In this document: positions 28,449 to 42,202 of the stretch, one piece after another
Position numbering within the stretch: the stretch's first letter is position 1
How the letters are laid out: each line of letters starts with the position of its first letter
Assembly: GCA_016210565.1 (NCBI GenBank)
Contig: JACQUA010000074.1
Span: forward strand, 1 to 64,000
Reading direction: 5' to 3'
Source of the DNA: Chloroflexota bacterium
GTDB taxonomy: Bacteria; Chloroflexota; Dehalococcoidia; JACQUA01
Length of the DNA stretch: 64,000 bases
Position numbers and translations under genes: made by a program
The notes under the pieces: model-generated
What the model was told of the DNA's origin: nothing
The model's input: only the letters and a program-made list of their open reading frames with translations
The model's database searches: none

Positions 28449-29978
28449 CTACTTAGCGTATTCGACAGCCCTCGTCTCCCTGATGACGGTAACCTTAATC
28501 TGACCTGGGTATTCCAGACTCTCTTGTATTTTTTTGACGATATCGCGGGCGAGGCGTAAAGCCCCGAGATCGTCTATGCTTTCGGGTTTGACTAAGATAC
28601 GCATTTCGCGGCCGGCCTGGATGGCGTAGGACTTTTCCACGCCCTCAAAGCTATTGGCGATGCTCTCAAGGTTCTCCAGCCGCTTCAAGTAATGTTCGAC
28701 CGACTCTTTCCGAGCCCCTGGTCTGCCTCCGCTGATAGCGTCGGCGGCGGAGACGATGAAGCCCATGATGCTCATGTTCCCAGCCTCGCCGTGATGTTCG
28801 GCGATCCCCGCCACCACCTCTTTGTTCCTTTCCCATTGCTGCACGACTTCAGCGCCGATGCTGGCGTGAGGCCCTTCGACCTGGTGGTCGATGGCTTTCC
28901 CGAGGTCGTGAAGGAGCCCGGACTTCTTGGCGACGTCCACATTGGCCCCCAGCTCAGCAGCGATGGAACTTGCCAGATAAGACACTTCCAGGCTATGTTG
29001 CAAGACGTTTTGTCCATAGCTGGTCCTGAACTTCAGCCGGCCCAGGAGCTTGATGATTTCCGGGTGCAGGCCTGGAACTCCTGCCTTGACCCCGGCCTGT
29101 TCCCCTTCGGTGCGCATGGTTTCTTCCACCTCGGTCCTCGCCCTTTCCACCACGTCTTCGATCCGGGCGGGATGGATGCGGCCGTCGAGGATCAGCTTGT
29201 TCAGGGCGACCCGCGCCACCTCACGGCGGACGGGGTCAAAACACGCTAAGGTCACTGCTTCGGGGGTATCATCTATGATCAGGTCTACGCCCGTAGCATG
29301 CTCCAGAGCCCTGATGTTCCTTCCTTCCCGGCCGATGAGCCGCCCCTTCATTTCGTCGCTGGGCAGCGGCACCGTGGAAACAGAGATGTCAGAGACCACG
29401 TCGGTGGCGCAACGCTGGATAGTCGAACTGAGGATGGCGCGGGCCCTCTCGTCGGCCTCCCGTTTCACCGATTCCTCCCATTCCCGCACCCGCCGCGATG
29501 CGTCCTCCCTGGTCTCGGCTTCCATGGCCCGGAGCAATTCCTGCTTGGCCTGGTCGGTGCTCATGCCCGCGACCACTTCCAGTTGCTGCAGTTCCTTCTT
29601 CTTGAGGGTTTCCACCTGTAATCTGATGGCCTGGGTTTCCTTGTCCCTGATGTTCAGATTGTGCTCTCTGCGTTCCAGGATGTCCAGCTTCTTTTCCAGG
29701 GTTTCGTCTTTCTGGCTCAAACGCCTCTCCGAACGGTTCAGTTCGGTGCGGCGTTCGCGATACTCCGCTTCGGCTGCATTCTTGTCCTTGATCGTCTGCT
29801 CTTTGGCCTCAAGGAGTATCTCTTTGCTTTTGGTCTTCGCTTCTTCGATAAGCGATTCGGCTTGTTGTTTTGCCTCTTCCAGTTTCTTTCTGGCGACCAC
29901 CTGTTTGTAGTACTGTCCTGCGACAGCGCCGCCTACCAGGCAGGCCAGAGAAACCAGTATTGTTATCAGGACGGACAT
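28449..29978 (-). CDS. rny: Ribonuclease Y
   Basis: N-terminal TM, coiled coil, KH '[45 protein letters not shown]', HD '[19 protein letters not shown]', C-term '[16 protein letters not shown]'. Confidence 0.96.
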   Translation of the reverse strand: MSVLITILVSLACLVGGAVAGQYYKQVVARKKLEEAKQQAESLIEEAKTKSKEILLEAKEQTIKDKNAAEAEYRERRTELNRSERRLSQKDETLEKKLDILERREHNLNIRDKETQAIRLQVETLKKKELQQLEVVAGMSTDQAKQELLRAMEAETREDASRRVREWEESVKREADERARAILSSTIQRCATDVVSDISVSTVPLPSDEMKGRLIGREGRNIRALEHATGVDLIIDDTPEAVTLACFDPVRREVARVALNKLILDGRIHPARIEDVVERARTEVEETMRTEGEQAGVKAGVPGLHPEIIKLLGRLKFRTSYGQNVLQHSLEVSYLASSIAAELGANVDVAKKSGLLHDLGKAIDHQVEGPHASIGAEVVQQWERNKEVVAGIAEHHGEAGNMSIMGFIVSAADAISGGRPGARKESVEHYLKRLENLESIANSFEGVEKSYAIQAGREMRILVKPESIDDLGALRLARDIVKKIQESLEYPGQIKVTVIRETRAVEYAK

Positions 29979-30926
29979 ATCACCTCGCTTTCGCCTGGAT
30001 ATATCCGGGTCAGATTAAGCGTCCTGACGAGGTTGCTCTCTCAACCCTGTTAAATACTACCTTTTGGGGGGAGTAATGTCAAGGAAAGGTAGCAAAAAGA
30101 AGGGTGTAGCCCATGGCTTTAGCCTTGCGGGGGCGGTGCAGTGTCCTTTTCATCCCACCCATGTGTCCATGCCGAAGCAAGGCATTAACTGGCGACTGCG
30201 AAGACAGCTTTGACAATTACGTAGAATGATAATGTGCATTATGATAAGATGATGCCGTGCTATTCGAGTGGGATCCTGGGGAAGCCAAACGGAACCCCCA
30301 TCGGGGATCACAATTTAACAATTCCGAAATCATTTGGAAACATCCGGCGGCTATACTCGGACTATGGGCATAGACCTGTTCCAGATATCGCAAAGTAAGG
30401 GTATCTACCACACCCTGTACCTGTGGTCGATGCTGTCCCCGAAGTCGCCCCGCGCCGAAGAGCCGGCTGCCGCCGCTGAGGCCGCCGCAGGGCCGATCGG
30501 ACAGACTGACCGCGAGGAACCCAGGGTGCTGTCTTCCCCCTCAGTTACCCGAGATACCGAACTCTGAATTTATCCCGCGCCCTTCCATGTGCCGGCCCTT
30601 CTCCCCGGTCCGGGCCGGTGTGCCCATCTCCAATCCCTGCTGCGTGGTCCCTCCCTGCACAAATCCGCGAAAAGATTCGCTTTGCTCAGGGTTAGGGTGA
30701 GGTGGGTGAAGCGCCCTCTGCCGAAGAAGGGGAGACCGCCGTCAGTGTTGGGCGCCGAACCCACCGGGTCCCCGCCCCGGAATGGTGGGTTACGCTCGCG
30801 TCCGGAGGAATGCTGTTTGGTACGTCTTATCCACGGATGTCCGGCCAACCGGGTATGGCGTGTCGGCTCGCTTCACCCACCCTACGGGGCTACCTTTTCG
30901 TGTGTTTCATGGTTAGCCCGTCCCGA

Positions 30927-31508
30927 TCACCCCGCGTTGAATTCGTTCATCGCGGCCTGGAGGCCTTCCGTCAGGACGCACAGAAGGGCCTCGGAGGCTC
31001 GGTCCAGCGCCTCATCAATAATCTCTCTTTCCTCCCGGGTGAACTCCGTCAGAACGAAGTCTATCGCCGGATTCAATGCCATGGTGGTTGGGGGGTGGCC
31101 GATGCCGACGCGGAGTCGGGGAAAGTCGCGGTTGCCCAGGGCGTCGATGATGGACTGAAGTCCCCGGTGCCCGCCGGAGCCGCCCCCCGGCCGGATGCGG
31201 ATCTTGCCCGCCGGCAGGTCCATATCGTCGCAAACCACCATTATCTCTGAGGGCTGCAGGCGGTACTTGTTGACCAGTCCTTGAACGGAAAGGCCGCTGA
31301 GGTTCATGTAGGTCTGCGGTTTGGCCAACACCAGGCGTCGCCCCTCCACATCCCCCTCAGCGATTTTCGCCTTGCTCTGTTTACGGTCGAAGGTCAGGCC
31401 GTGCTTTTTGCCGAACCGGTCCACGACCATGAACCCGATGTTATGGCGGTGCCGGAGGTGTTCTTTACCGGGGTTGCCGAGACCGACAAATAGCTTTACA
31501 AGTTCCAA
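30927..31508 (-). CDS. pth: Peptidyl-tRNA hydrolase
   Basis: 'FVGLGNPGKEHLRHRHNIGFMVVDRF', 'KPQTYMNLSGLSV', 'CDDMDLPAGKIRIRPGGGSGGHRGLQSI'. Confidence 0.95.
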   Translation of the reverse strand: MELVKLFVGLGNPGKEHLRHRHNIGFMVVDRFGKKHGLTFDRKQSKAKIAEGDVEGRRLVLAKPQTYMNLSGLSVQGLVNKYRLQPSEIMVVCDDMDLPAGKIRIRPGGGSGGHRGLQSIIDALGNRDFPRLRVGIGHPPTTMALNPAIDFVLTEFTREEREIIDEALDRASEALLCVLTEGLQAAMNEFNAG

Positions 31509-31850
31509 GTGTCAAGTTCCAAACAATCGACCATCCCGACGAGTCGGGACAATGAACGATGAAAATGTCATTCTGAGCGAAGCGAGCGCAGCGAGCGCAG
31601 TCGAAGAATCTTTCGAGGTGGGGCGCCGGACGAAAGACCCTTCGACTGCGCTCAGGGTGACATTTTCAGAGCAATCGACCATCCCACGAGTCGGGACCAG
31701 GGAGGATGAAAACCACCGCCATTCCCGTGAAGACGGGAATCCACCACGAACGTATGCCCTGCATGGATTCCCGCCTGCGCGGGAATGACGGTCTATTGTC
31801 GGGGCAAATTCAAAAATCGAAGATTAAAATGGGGCACGCGCAGCGTGCCG

Positions 31851-33998
<2,148 letters not shown>

Positions 33999-34031
33999 TT
34001 ATTCGTGGTTCCACTTCGGGCGGAAAGCGGC

Positions 34032-34403
34032 CTATTTGGCCGAAGTGTCGGACTGGAAGAGGCCGAACTTGTTCCCTTCGGTGTCGCTGCAATACGCTGC
34101 CCAGCCGACTCCGGGAATGGCCATTTTGGGCATCACGACCTTGCCGCCGCCGGCGGTGACCTTTTTGAGATAATCGTCCACCGAGGGAACTTCGATGGAG
34201 TTGGTCACGGCGGTGGCGAGGGGTTCCTGTCGCCGCATCAGGGCCCCGTTGATGCCCGGCTGGTTATCGGGACCGGTGGTCACGAGCCAGTAGTCTTCGG
34301 GACCGGCGTATTTGTCGATCTTCCAGGCAAATACTTTGGTGTAGAATTTCACCGCGCGGTCGGGATTATCGATGGGTATTTCGAAATGGACAACCCTGGG
34401 CAT
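34032..34403 (-). CDS. VOC (glyoxalase/bleomycin-resistance) family protein
   Basis: 'MPRVVHFEIPIDNPDRAVKFYTKVFAWKIDKYAGPEDYWLVTTG...GWAAYCSDTEGNKFGLFQSD'. Confidence 0.88.
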   Translation of the reverse strand: MPRVVHFEIPIDNPDRAVKFYTKVFAWKIDKYAGPEDYWLVTTGPDNQPGINGALMRRQEPLATAVTNSIEVPSVDDYLKKVTAGGGKVVMPKMAIPGVGWAAYCSDTEGNKFGLFQSDTSAK

Positions 34404-34620
34404 GATTTCCTCCGTTTCCGTACGGGCACGCTGCGCGTGCCCTCGCCCGGCCAGACACCCTGGCCGTAGGGGCGGACCCGTGTGTCCGCCCGCCCACCCG
34501 GATGCTCACCGTAGTATAGCATACCGAAAGGAGAGAGGAAAAAGGAGAAGCGAGACAGTAGATAGAGACTTTTTGACACGACGGAGTATAATTGAAAGCG
34601 TCGATATTGAGAGGTCAAAC

Positions 34621-34836
34621 ATGAACAAAGTTGAATCCAGGGCTGAAGTTTTCAACATTGCTTTCAAGTCCCTGTCAAAAGCCGAAAGAAAAGCTGTACT
34701 GGCACTCTTGCTGGAAGCTCCCGAAGTGCGCGAAGACTTACTCGATCTGGCGATAATAGAGCAGCGGAAAGGAGAACTTTCGAAACCTTTTCGGGACCAT
34801 CTGGCTGAGCGCAAGCAGAAAAGCCGATCCAGGTGA
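34621..34836 (+). CDS. Putative antitoxin of RelE/ParE-type pair
   Basis: Small helical protein 'MNKVESRAEVFNIAFKSLSKAERKAVLALLLEAPEVREDLLDLAIIEQRK'; GTGA overlap with the downstream toxin. Confidence 0.6.
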   Translation: MNKVESRAEVFNIAFKSLSKAERKAVLALLLEAPEVREDLLDLAIIEQRKGELSKPFRDHLAERKQKSRSR

Positions 34837-35090
34837 GCTACCAGGTCCAGATCGTCCCGTCGGCCGAAAAAGAGATGAACAAACTGCCGGAAGAAGCTCA
34901 CGCGCGGATAAGCAGCAAGATTCTCTCTTTGGAAAACCAACCGAGACCGGTGGGGGTTAAGAAACTGAGTGGCGGCAAGGAAGAATACCGGCTGCGCATT
35001 GGAGATTACCGGGTCTTGTACACGGTCGATGACAAGGGTCAGGTAGAGCAGGTCTTTGCAGTGGGTCACCGCAAAGACACTTGTCGTTAG
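34833..35090 (+). CDS. RelE/ParE-family toxin
   Basis: 'YQVQIVPSAEKEMNKLPEEAHARISSKILSLENQPRPVGVKKLSGGKEEYRLRIGDYRVLYTVDD'. Confidence 0.88.
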   Translation: MSYQVQIVPSAEKEMNKLPEEAHARISSKILSLENQPRPVGVKKLSGGKEEYRLRIGDYRVLYTVDDKGQVEQVFAVGHRKDTCR

Positions 35091-35149
35091 AAAATGGAAA
35101 CTCTTTCCTATCCTGGCTCGGAATCAACGAAGCTTGCTGTTTTTCTGAC

Positions 35150-36073
35150 ATGAGAATAGCAGCTGCCTTCGATTCTGAGGCTGAGCTAGTCTTCTTTGAA
35201 GGGGAGTGCCTCGATCTGCTCCGCCAGCTACCTGATGGCCTGGTGAAACTGGTGGTCACGTCGCCGCCGTACAACCTGGGCAAACCGTACGAAAACCGGC
35301 TGGCTCTGGACGAGTACGTTGACCAGCAGCGCCGGGTGATCGAGCAGTGCGTGCGCGTGCTGGGCGAGGGAGGCAGCATCTGCTGGCAGGTCGGCAACTA
35401 TGTTGGTAACGGGGAGATCGTGCCCCTGGATGTCGTTCTTTATCCGCTATTTGCCGAACTGGGGCTGCAACTGCGCAACCGGATAGTATGGGCCTTCGGG
35501 CACGGGCTGCACGCGTCCAGGCGATTCTCTGGGAGATACGAGGTAGTCCTGTGGTTTACGAAAGGTAGCGTGTATACTTTCAACCTTGACGCCGTCCGCG
35601 TGCCGCAGAAATATCCGGGAAAGAAGTACTTCAAAGGACTCAGGAAGGGGGAACTCTCCTGTAACCCCCTGGGGAAAAATCCCGGGGATATCTGGGAAAT
35701 CCCCAATGTCAAGGCCAATCACGTGGAAAAGACGGTCCACCCCTGCCAGTTCCCGGTGGAGCTGGTGGAACGGCTGGTGCTGGCGATGACCCGGGAAGGG
35801 GACTGGGTCCTGGACCCTTTCATGGGTGTGGCGAGCCCGGCGATAGCGGCTTTGATGCACCACAGGAAGGCGATCGGCGCGGAGATCAAGCCGGAGTACG
35901 TGGAAACGGCCCGGCAGCGGATTGCCGCGGCCGTCGAGGGTGAATTGCGCATCCGCCCGATGTCCAGGGCGGTCTATGACCCCGGCGAACCTGGCGCCAA
36001 TGTCCCCCCGCAGACCGTGCGTCTGGAGCCGGGGCCAGTGCAACTGCAACTGACCGAGGCTGGCGGCCCGTGA
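35150..36073 (+). CDS. Site-specific DNA methyltransferase (N4-C/N6-A type), apparently orphan
   Basis: 'VVTSPPYNLGKPYEN' (TSPPY), 'DPFMGVASPAIAALMHHRKAIGAEIKPEYVETARQRI'. ORF 35081-36073. Confidence 0.88.
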   Translation: MRIAAAFDSEAELVFFEGECLDLLRQLPDGLVKLVVTSPPYNLGKPYENRLALDEYVDQQRRVIEQCVRVLGEGGSICWQVGNYVGNGEIVPLDVVLYPLFAELGLQLRNRIVWAFGHGLHASRRFSGRYEVVLWFTKGSVYTFNLDAVRVPQKYPGKKYFKGLRKGELSCNPLGKNPGDIWEIPNVKANHVEKTVHPCQFPVELVERLVLAMTREGDWVLDPFMGVASPAIAALMHHRKAIGAEIKPEYVETARQRIAAAVEGELRIRPMSRAVYDPGEPGANVPPQTVRLEPGPVQLQLTEAGGP

Positions 36074-36295
36074 CGCAGGTGCGGCGGGCTGGTTTTTTCA
36101 CCAACTTTCACCCTCACCTAACCTCTCCCATCGAGGGAGTGGGATTTTCGCAGCAATCACCCGTGCTTGGTCGGCCAAGCGCCATGAAGGATGAAAACAA
36201 CGGCTCACCCCGACGGGTCGGGGTGGTACCGGGTCACGGCTGTGCCGAGCCAAAGCCTATTTCCGTGGCAATGTCCTGAAAGGTTCAGCATAAAC

Positions 36296-36673
36296 ATGAA
36301 ACGAATTCTCTTTTTGGCCCTGGTTCTTCTCACCCTGGTCCCTGTTGCCTGTGATTTCGGGCCTGAGCTGGCAGCGCCCGCACCGGGCGAGTTGCAATTC
36401 ACCGTGGCCGCCGGGCAGAAGTACACCGTGGCCGTGCCTCTACGGGAAGGGGGTACCGTTCAAGGCACTTTGAGTGTGAGCGGACCGGAGAACTTCATCG
36501 ATTTCTACGTCAGAGGCCCGAACGGGGAGCTGTCTTTTGGGGTGGTGAGGGTGGCGGGGGGACAGAGCTTTGAGATGAAGGCCGAGGCGGACGGCACCTA
36601 CACGCTGGTATTCGATAACAGTTTTTCTTTTGGTTCGTCCCGCCAGGTCAGTCTGAATTACCGGACACGATAG
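36296..36673 (+). CDS. GOLD-like-domain lipoprotein
   Basis: 'MKRILFLALVLLTLVPVACDFG' lipobox; 'GGTVQGTLSVSGPENFIDFYVRGPNGEL...FEMKAEADGTYTLVFDNSFSFGSSRQVSLNY', same pattern as the 8516 and 10232 C-termini. Confidence 0.7.
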   Translation: MKRILFLALVLLTLVPVACDFGPELAAPAPGELQFTVAAGQKYTVAVPLREGGTVQGTLSVSGPENFIDFYVRGPNGELSFGVVRVAGGQSFEMKAEADGTYTLVFDNSFSFGSSRQVSLNYRTR

Positions 36674-36975
36674 GCGGGTGCGGCGGCAGCCGCCAGTCGG
36701 GAGTCGATAGTTGATAGTCGGCAGTCCCCCGCCCCGCCGCCCGGAAACAGCCATTCCAGCGAAGCCGGTTACCGAACCCGTCATTCCCGCGAAGGCGGGA
36801 ATCAATGTGTGTTGACGGCCGGTGGTGACCCGGTATCTGCTCCGTTCCAGGAGTCCCGACACGTGGGGGCAAGGGGTGTCGCTGCGGGCGCTGAAAGCTG
36901 ACGGCTGATAGCTGACTGGTGGGTTTCGCGCAGCCGCCCAACGCCGACACCGCATCCGTCTGCGCTACACCCACC

Positions 36976-38118
36976 CTACATGCTGGTCAGCGCCTGGTCC
37001 AGGTCCTCGATCAGGTCGTCCACGTTCTCCAGTCCCACCGACAGCCGTATGAGCCCGTCGGTTATCCCCGTTTTCTCCTTGAACTCTCGAGGCATCGAGG
37101 CGTGGCTCATGGTGGCGGCGTGCTCGGCCAAGGAGGAGGCGCCGCCCAGCGATTCGGCCAGGGAGAAAAGCTTGAGCTTGCTCAGAAATGAGTTGGCCTC
37201 TTCCAGTCCTCCGCCGGCCTCGAAAGAAACGATTCCCCCGAAACCCTTCATCTGCTTCCGGGCGATGGCGTGCCCCGGGTGCGATTCCAGACCCGGATAG
37301 AATACTTTCTTTATCCGGGGATGCCCGGCCAGATAGCGGGCAACGGCCGTGGCGTTCTGCTCGTGCTGTTTCATCCGGATGGGAAGGGTCTCGATGCCAC
37401 GAAGCACCAGCCAGCAGTCGAAGGGCGAGGCGCAGGTGCCCATGGCATTGAGGAGGAACTGGACCCTCTGGCTGAGCTCGTCGGTGGTGGTGACCACGGC
37501 GCCCCCCACCACGTCGCAGTGACCATTGAGGTACTTGGTCGTGGAATGGACGACGAGGTCGATGCCGAACTCGACAGGCCGAAGGAAATACGGCGTGGCG
37601 AAGGTGTTATCTATCACGGTGAGCAGTTTGTGCTTCCGGGCGACGTCTGCCACCATCTCCAGGTCAACGATGTTCAGCAAGGGGTTGGAGGGGGTTTCCA
37701 GCCACAGCATCCTGGTGTTGGGCCGGACCGCTTCTTCGACCTTCCGGCGGTCGTCCAGCCGGAGAAAAGTGAACTCGACGCCGAAGTCGCGCATGACGTT
37801 CTGGAAAAGCCGGAAGGTGCCGCCGTAGACATCGTCGCCGGATATAACGTGGTCGCCCGCTTTCAAGAGGTGCATGACCGTGGCCTCAGCCGCCATGCCC
37901 GTGGCAAAGGCGAAGCCGGCCTTGCCGCCTTCGAGCCTGGCGATGGTGTCTTCCAGTATCTTGCGGGTGGGGTTGGCGGTGCGGGAGTAGTCATAGCCCC
38001 GGGTTTTGCCCACTCCCTCGAAGACGAAGGTCGATGTCTGGTATATGGGCGGCGAGATGGCGCCGAAAGCCGGGTCGGGCCTCTGCCCGGCATGGATGGC
38101 GATGGTCTCAAATCTCAT
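36976..38118 (-). CDS. Cystathionine gamma-synthase / trans-sulfuration PLP enzyme
   Basis: 'MRFETIAIHAGQRPDPAFGAISPPIYQTSTF', 'YSRTANPTRKILEDTIARLEGGKAGFAFATGMAAEATV', 'DLVVHSTTKYLNGHCDVVGG'. Confidence 0.93.
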   Translation of the reverse strand: MRFETIAIHAGQRPDPAFGAISPPIYQTSTFVFEGVGKTRGYDYSRTANPTRKILEDTIARLEGGKAGFAFATGMAAEATVMHLLKAGDHVISGDDVYGGTFRLFQNVMRDFGVEFTFLRLDDRRKVEEAVRPNTRMLWLETPSNPLLNIVDLEMVADVARKHKLLTVIDNTFATPYFLRPVEFGIDLVVHSTTKYLNGHCDVVGGAVVTTTDELSQRVQFLLNAMGTCASPFDCWLVLRGIETLPIRMKQHEQNATAVARYLAGHPRIKKVFYPGLESHPGHAIARKQMKGFGGIVSFEAGGGLEEANSFLSKLKLFSLAESLGGASSLAEHAATMSHASMPREFKEKTGITDGLIRLSVGLENVDDLIEDLDQALTSM

Positions 38119-38388
38119 GGCAATACCTCGGGGGGATTGAAGATTCCAAGATTCCAAATTCGAAGATTCCCCGCCCCGCGGGCGACCGCCGACTGTCTGG
38201 CTGCGCTTTTCGGGGAATTGCTTCGCTTCGCTCGCAATGACGCACTGCAGCGACTGCTGACGGGCAACCGCCGACTGCTGGGCACGCGTCAGCGTGCCGC
38301 TACGGATACGGACAACACCCGCCAGGGGTGTCGCTATCGGCCGCAGCCAGCCACCCCCGCAGGCTAAAGACCTGCGGCTACATTCCCG

Positions 38389-39381
38389 TCATCCTTCCTG
38401 GAACAGCCAGGTGGTGAGGTAGCGTTCGCCGGTGTCGGGCAGGACGACGACAATCAGCTTGCCCGCGTTTTCCGGCCTCTTGGCTACTTCCATCGCGGCC
38501 CAGGCAGCGGCGCCTGAGGAAATCCCGGCCAGGATGCCTTCCTCTTTAGCCAGCCGGCGGGCGATGTTTCCCGCGTCCTCATTAGATACCTTTACGATTT
38601 CGTCTACCAGGTCCAGTCGTAGGACTGCCGGGATGAACCCCGCGCCGATGCCCTGGATCTTGTGCGGGCCGGGCTTGCCGCCGGACAACACCGGCGACGC
38701 TACCGGTTCCACAGCGATTGCCTTGAACTGGGGGTTCCTCTTCTTGATGACTTCGGCCACCCCGGTGACGGTGCCGCCGGTGCCCACGCCGGAAACCAGG
38801 ATGTCCACCTTGCCTTCGGTATCGCGCCATATTTCTTCAGCCGTCGTGAGGCGGTGTATCTCGGGATTGGAAAGGTTCTTGAACTGCTGGGGCATGAAAT
38901 AGCCGGGGTTTTCGGCCAGAATCTGCTCTGCCCTTTTTACCGCGCCGGGCATTCCCTCCGCCCCGGGTGTGAGTACCAGTTCGGCGCCGAACACCTTCAG
39001 GAGCTGCCTTCGTTCCATGGACATCGTTTCAGGCATCGTCAGGATCAGCCGGTAGCCGCGCGCGGCGCAGACGAAAGCCAGGGCGATGCCGGTGTTCCCG
39101 CTGGTAGGTTCGATGATGGTCGTGCCTTTCTTCAGCACGCCCTTTTCCTCGGCGTCCACGATCATGGACACGCCGATCCGGTCTTTGACGCTGGCCAGGG
39201 GGTTGAAGGACTCGAGCTTGGCTACCACCTCGGCCTTGAGGCCGGCGGTCAGGCGGTTCAAACGTACCAGCGGGGTGTTGCCGACGAGCTCGGTGGAGTC
39301 CCGGGCGATCCCCCGCGTGATCACAGGGATTTCCACCGTCTTGTAGCGGACCTTTTCTACTTTTGCGAATTTCTCTGCCAT
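38389..39381 (-). CDS. cysK: Cysteine synthase A
   Basis: '[14 protein letters not shown]', '[16 protein letters not shown]', '[52 protein letters not shown]', '[12 protein letters not shown]'. Confidence 0.95.
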   Translation of the reverse strand: MAEKFAKVEKVRYKTVEIPVITRGIARDSTELVGNTPLVRLNRLTAGLKAEVVAKLESFNPLASVKDRIGVSMIVDAEEKGVLKKGTTIIEPTSGNTGIALAFVCAARGYRLILTMPETMSMERRQLLKVFGAELVLTPGAEGMPGAVKRAEQILAENPGYFMPQQFKNLSNPEIHRLTTAEEIWRDTEGKVDILVSGVGTGGTVTGVAEVIKKRNPQFKAIAVEPVASPVLSGGKPGPHKIQGIGAGFIPAVLRLDLVDEIVKVSNEDAGNIARRLAKEEGILAGISSGAAAWAAMEVAKRPENAGKLIVVVLPDTGERYLTTWLFQEG

Positions 39382-39855
39382 AACGCTCCTTTTCCTTGAT
39401 TCGGGCTCTTATCCCGAAAAATTCGTGTAAGCATATCATACGCCTAAAGGGAGTTCAATGCTACCGGCCGGTAGGACAGGCTTTCTGGCCTGTCCTTTTC
39501 CAGCCTGTCCGGAGAAGGAGGCCACGGGCTGGAAAACCGCTGTCCCCCTCTTTGTTTATGGGCGGTAGGGGCACGGCATACTGTGCCCCTGCGGGGCGCC
39601 GCGCCCGCACGGGGTGACCCGCTCCTGTGGGAAGTGGACATCGATTTCGTGACGGCTTGACCCCTTTTCAGCGACTATGATATAGTAGCCCGCTAGCGGG
39701 AAATGTCGAATCCCGAATGACGAGTGACCAATCGATGTCGAGTGCAAAATGTGCGGTTGCCATGCCAGACCAGTGCAGCCATTGGAGAATTAGAGTTTTG
39801 AACATTAAGTCGTCATTCGGACTTCGTCATTCGTCATTCATGCTTGGAGGTTCTC

Positions 39856-41589
39856 ATGCCGGGTAATGATTTGATCATAGATACTGATGTCCTGGTTATC
39901 GGTGGCGGGCTGGCGGGGTGCTGGGCGGCCATCCGGGCGAGGGACTTCGCTCCCAGCGTGACCCTCATGGAGAAGGCCGTGGTCGCGCGCAGCGGCGCCA
40001 GCGTCTTCACCAACAGCATGCTGGCCCCGGTGGGGGATGAGGAAATGGAAGAAAGACTGGCCGAGGTGGTGGAGTCCGGGGAGTGGCTCAGCGACCAGGA
40101 CTGGGTCAAAGTCCTGCTGGAAGAGCAGCGGCTGCGGATCGCCGACCTGGTGAGCTGGGGCGCTCCCTTTGAGAGGACCGCTGAGGGCGGGCTGGCCACC
40201 ACGCCGGGACGTGGACACAGGAAGACGCGGCTGGTGATGCTCAACGGGCACCGGCTCATGGAGGTCATGAGGCGCAAGGTGGAAGAGAAAGGCGTCAAGG
40301 TACTGTCGCGGACCATGGGGTTGGACCTGCTGACCTCTGATGGGAAGCACCCGACCGGGGGGAGTGTCATCGGGGCGGTTGGGGTTAACACCGTTTCCGG
40401 GCAGTTCATCGTCTGCCGGGCGAAGGCGGTGGTGGTCGCCACCGGAATACTGGACTGCAAGCTGCGGGCTGACTACGTGCACAACTGTACGGGGGACGGC
40501 CCGGCCATGGGCCTGCGGGCCGGGGCGCAGCTTCTGGGCATGGAGTTCTGTACCAGCTCCCGCCTGGTGGCCTACAATGACAGGTACCGTTTCGGCGGCT
40601 CCAGCCTGCTCCAGGGCCTGGGCGCCAGGTTCATCAACCGGTTGGGGGAGGAGTTCATCGGCGTCTATGACCCTGAACTGAAGAACCGCTCCAAGGTGTC
40701 CTGGATATGTATGGCCATCGCCAAGGAATGCTTCGAGGGGCGCGGACCGGTGTATCTCGACATGACGTCCTACACCCCGGAGAAAGTGGTGCTGGCGGTG
40801 AAGCTATTGCCGTCTCAGATGAGGTCTTTCCAGCGGCTGGGCCTGGACGTGATGCGCGAACCGATAAAGATCGATCCGGTCGTCACCATCTCTTCAAGCA
40901 GCGGCCAGGGTGGGGTGAGAATAGACACGTCTTGTCGTAGCACCATCCCGGGCCTGTGGGGCGCCGGCTCCGCCGCCAAGAACCTCATCCACGGCACTTA
41001 TGCCATCGGCGGCATTAACCTGGCGTATTGCAATACCTCCGGGTACCGCGCCGGGGAGAATGCCGGCAGGGCGGCGATGGAGACGAAGCCCGCGGAGACG
41101 GACAAGGCCCAGGTCGCCGCATTGAAGAAAGAGGCGCTGAGATCAGCCGGCAAGCCGGGATGGCTGCCGGACGAGGTGATGCACCGGATGCACCGCGACA
41201 TCTTGACGGCCGGGGTCTGCCTGTTCAAAAATGTCCCCAGGCTGAAAGCGGCAGTAAAGGAGGTCCGGGAACTGGCCCGTGCGCCGCTGACTTCGGATGA
41301 GCCGCACGAGGTGGTCAAGGCCAACGAGGTGAAGAACATCCTGGCCCTTTCGGAGATCAGCCTGGAGGCCTCGCTGTTGCGCCAAGAAAGCCGGGACAGT
41401 CACTACCGGGAGGACTTCCCTTACCGCGACGACCAGAACTGGTTGAAGTGGATCGCTGCTGAAGCAACGCCCGGGGGGAGGACCAGGATCGAGGCTATTC
41501 CGGTGCCTTATGAGAAATACCGGGTCAAGCCGAAAGAGCGCCGGCGTGTGCCGTACCCGATTCAATATACGTTGAAGCAGAATACCTAA
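39856..41589 (+). CDS. FAD-dependent oxidoreductase (fumarate/adenylylsulfate reductase flavoprotein-like)
   Basis: 'IIDTDVLVIGGGLAGCWAAIRARDF', 'GGVRIDTSCRSTIPGLWGAGSAAKNLIHGTYAIGGINLAYCNTSGYRAGENA'. Confidence 0.88.
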   Translation: MPGNDLIIDTDVLVIGGGLAGCWAAIRARDFAPSVTLMEKAVVARSGASVFTNSMLAPVGDEEMEERLAEVVESGEWLSDQDWVKVLLEEQRLRIADLVSWGAPFERTAEGGLATTPGRGHRKTRLVMLNGHRLMEVMRRKVEEKGVKVLSRTMGLDLLTSDGKHPTGGSVIGAVGVNTVSGQFIVCRAKAVVVATGILDCKLRADYVHNCTGDGPAMGLRAGAQLLGMEFCTSSRLVAYNDRYRFGGSSLLQGLGARFINRLGEEFIGVYDPELKNRSKVSWICMAIAKECFEGRGPVYLDMTSYTPEKVVLAVKLLPSQMRSFQRLGLDVMREPIKIDPVVTISSSSGQGGVRIDTSCRSTIPGLWGAGSAAKNLIHGTYAIGGINLAYCNTSGYRAGENAGRAAMETKPAETDKAQVAALKKEALRSAGKPGWLPDEVMHRMHRDILTAGVCLFKNVPRLKAAVKEVRELARAPLTSDEPHEVVKANEVKNILALSEISLEASLLRQESRDSHYREDFPYRDDQNWLKWIAAEATPGGRTRIEAIPVPYEKYRVKPKERRRVPYPIQYTLKQNT

Positions 41590-41784
41590 TGACGAAATTC
41601 GAATGACGAATCAATGCTCAAAGCTCGAATGTTGAAAAGTGTCTTACATTCGTAATTTGTCATTGTAATTTGATTCATCATTCGTGCTTCGTAATTCGTC
41701 ATTTTTTTTCCGTATTAGGCGAGATTTCATTCTTGAAGGATTGGTCTTTTCCCATCGAGGGAGAGGAGAAACGGAAGAGTTTGA

Positions 41785-42003
41785 ATGGCCATAACCAAAA
41801 TCGATCCGAACCTTTGCGATGCCTGCGGCGTCTGTTTTGATAGTTGTCCCTGCGACGTGATCCGGCCTGACAGCGGGGGCAAAGCGGTCATTTCCTATCC
41901 CGATGATTGCCAGACCTGCTACTTGTGCGAGGACGATTGCCCCAGGCGCGCCATCACGGTCAGCGTGGAGTTCCCCTACGTGCCGGTTCCCTATAAATGT
42001 TAG
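41785..42003 (+). CDS. 2x[4Fe-4S] ferredoxin
   Basis: 'CDACGVCFDSCPCDVI' and 'CQTCYLCEDDCPRRAI'. Confidence 0.92.
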   Translation: MAITKIDPNLCDACGVCFDSCPCDVIRPDSGGKAVISYPDDCQTCYLCEDDCPRRAITVSVEFPYVPVPYKC

Positions 42004-42202
42004 CCGGCAATCCGTAGGGGCGGGGTCTTCGCTCCCGGCGGCAGTCGAGCAGGTTAGAAGGTTCATAAGGTTTATAAGGTTTATGAGGTTCATAAGGTCA
42101 AAGGTTGAAATCCGGCCTTCATATTTCCTGCTTTTCGTGGTTAAGGCCCCCGGGACGGGGAATCTGTAATCTGCAATCTGCAATTCGTGTTGGAGGACAT
42201 AC

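Noticed and set aside
30343-30567. Small + strand ORF 'MGIDLFQISQSKGIYHTLYLWSMLSPKSPRAEEP...'
   Set aside because: Short, no domain, no strong ribosome-binding site and surrounded by repeat-rich intergenic DNA; not enough support.
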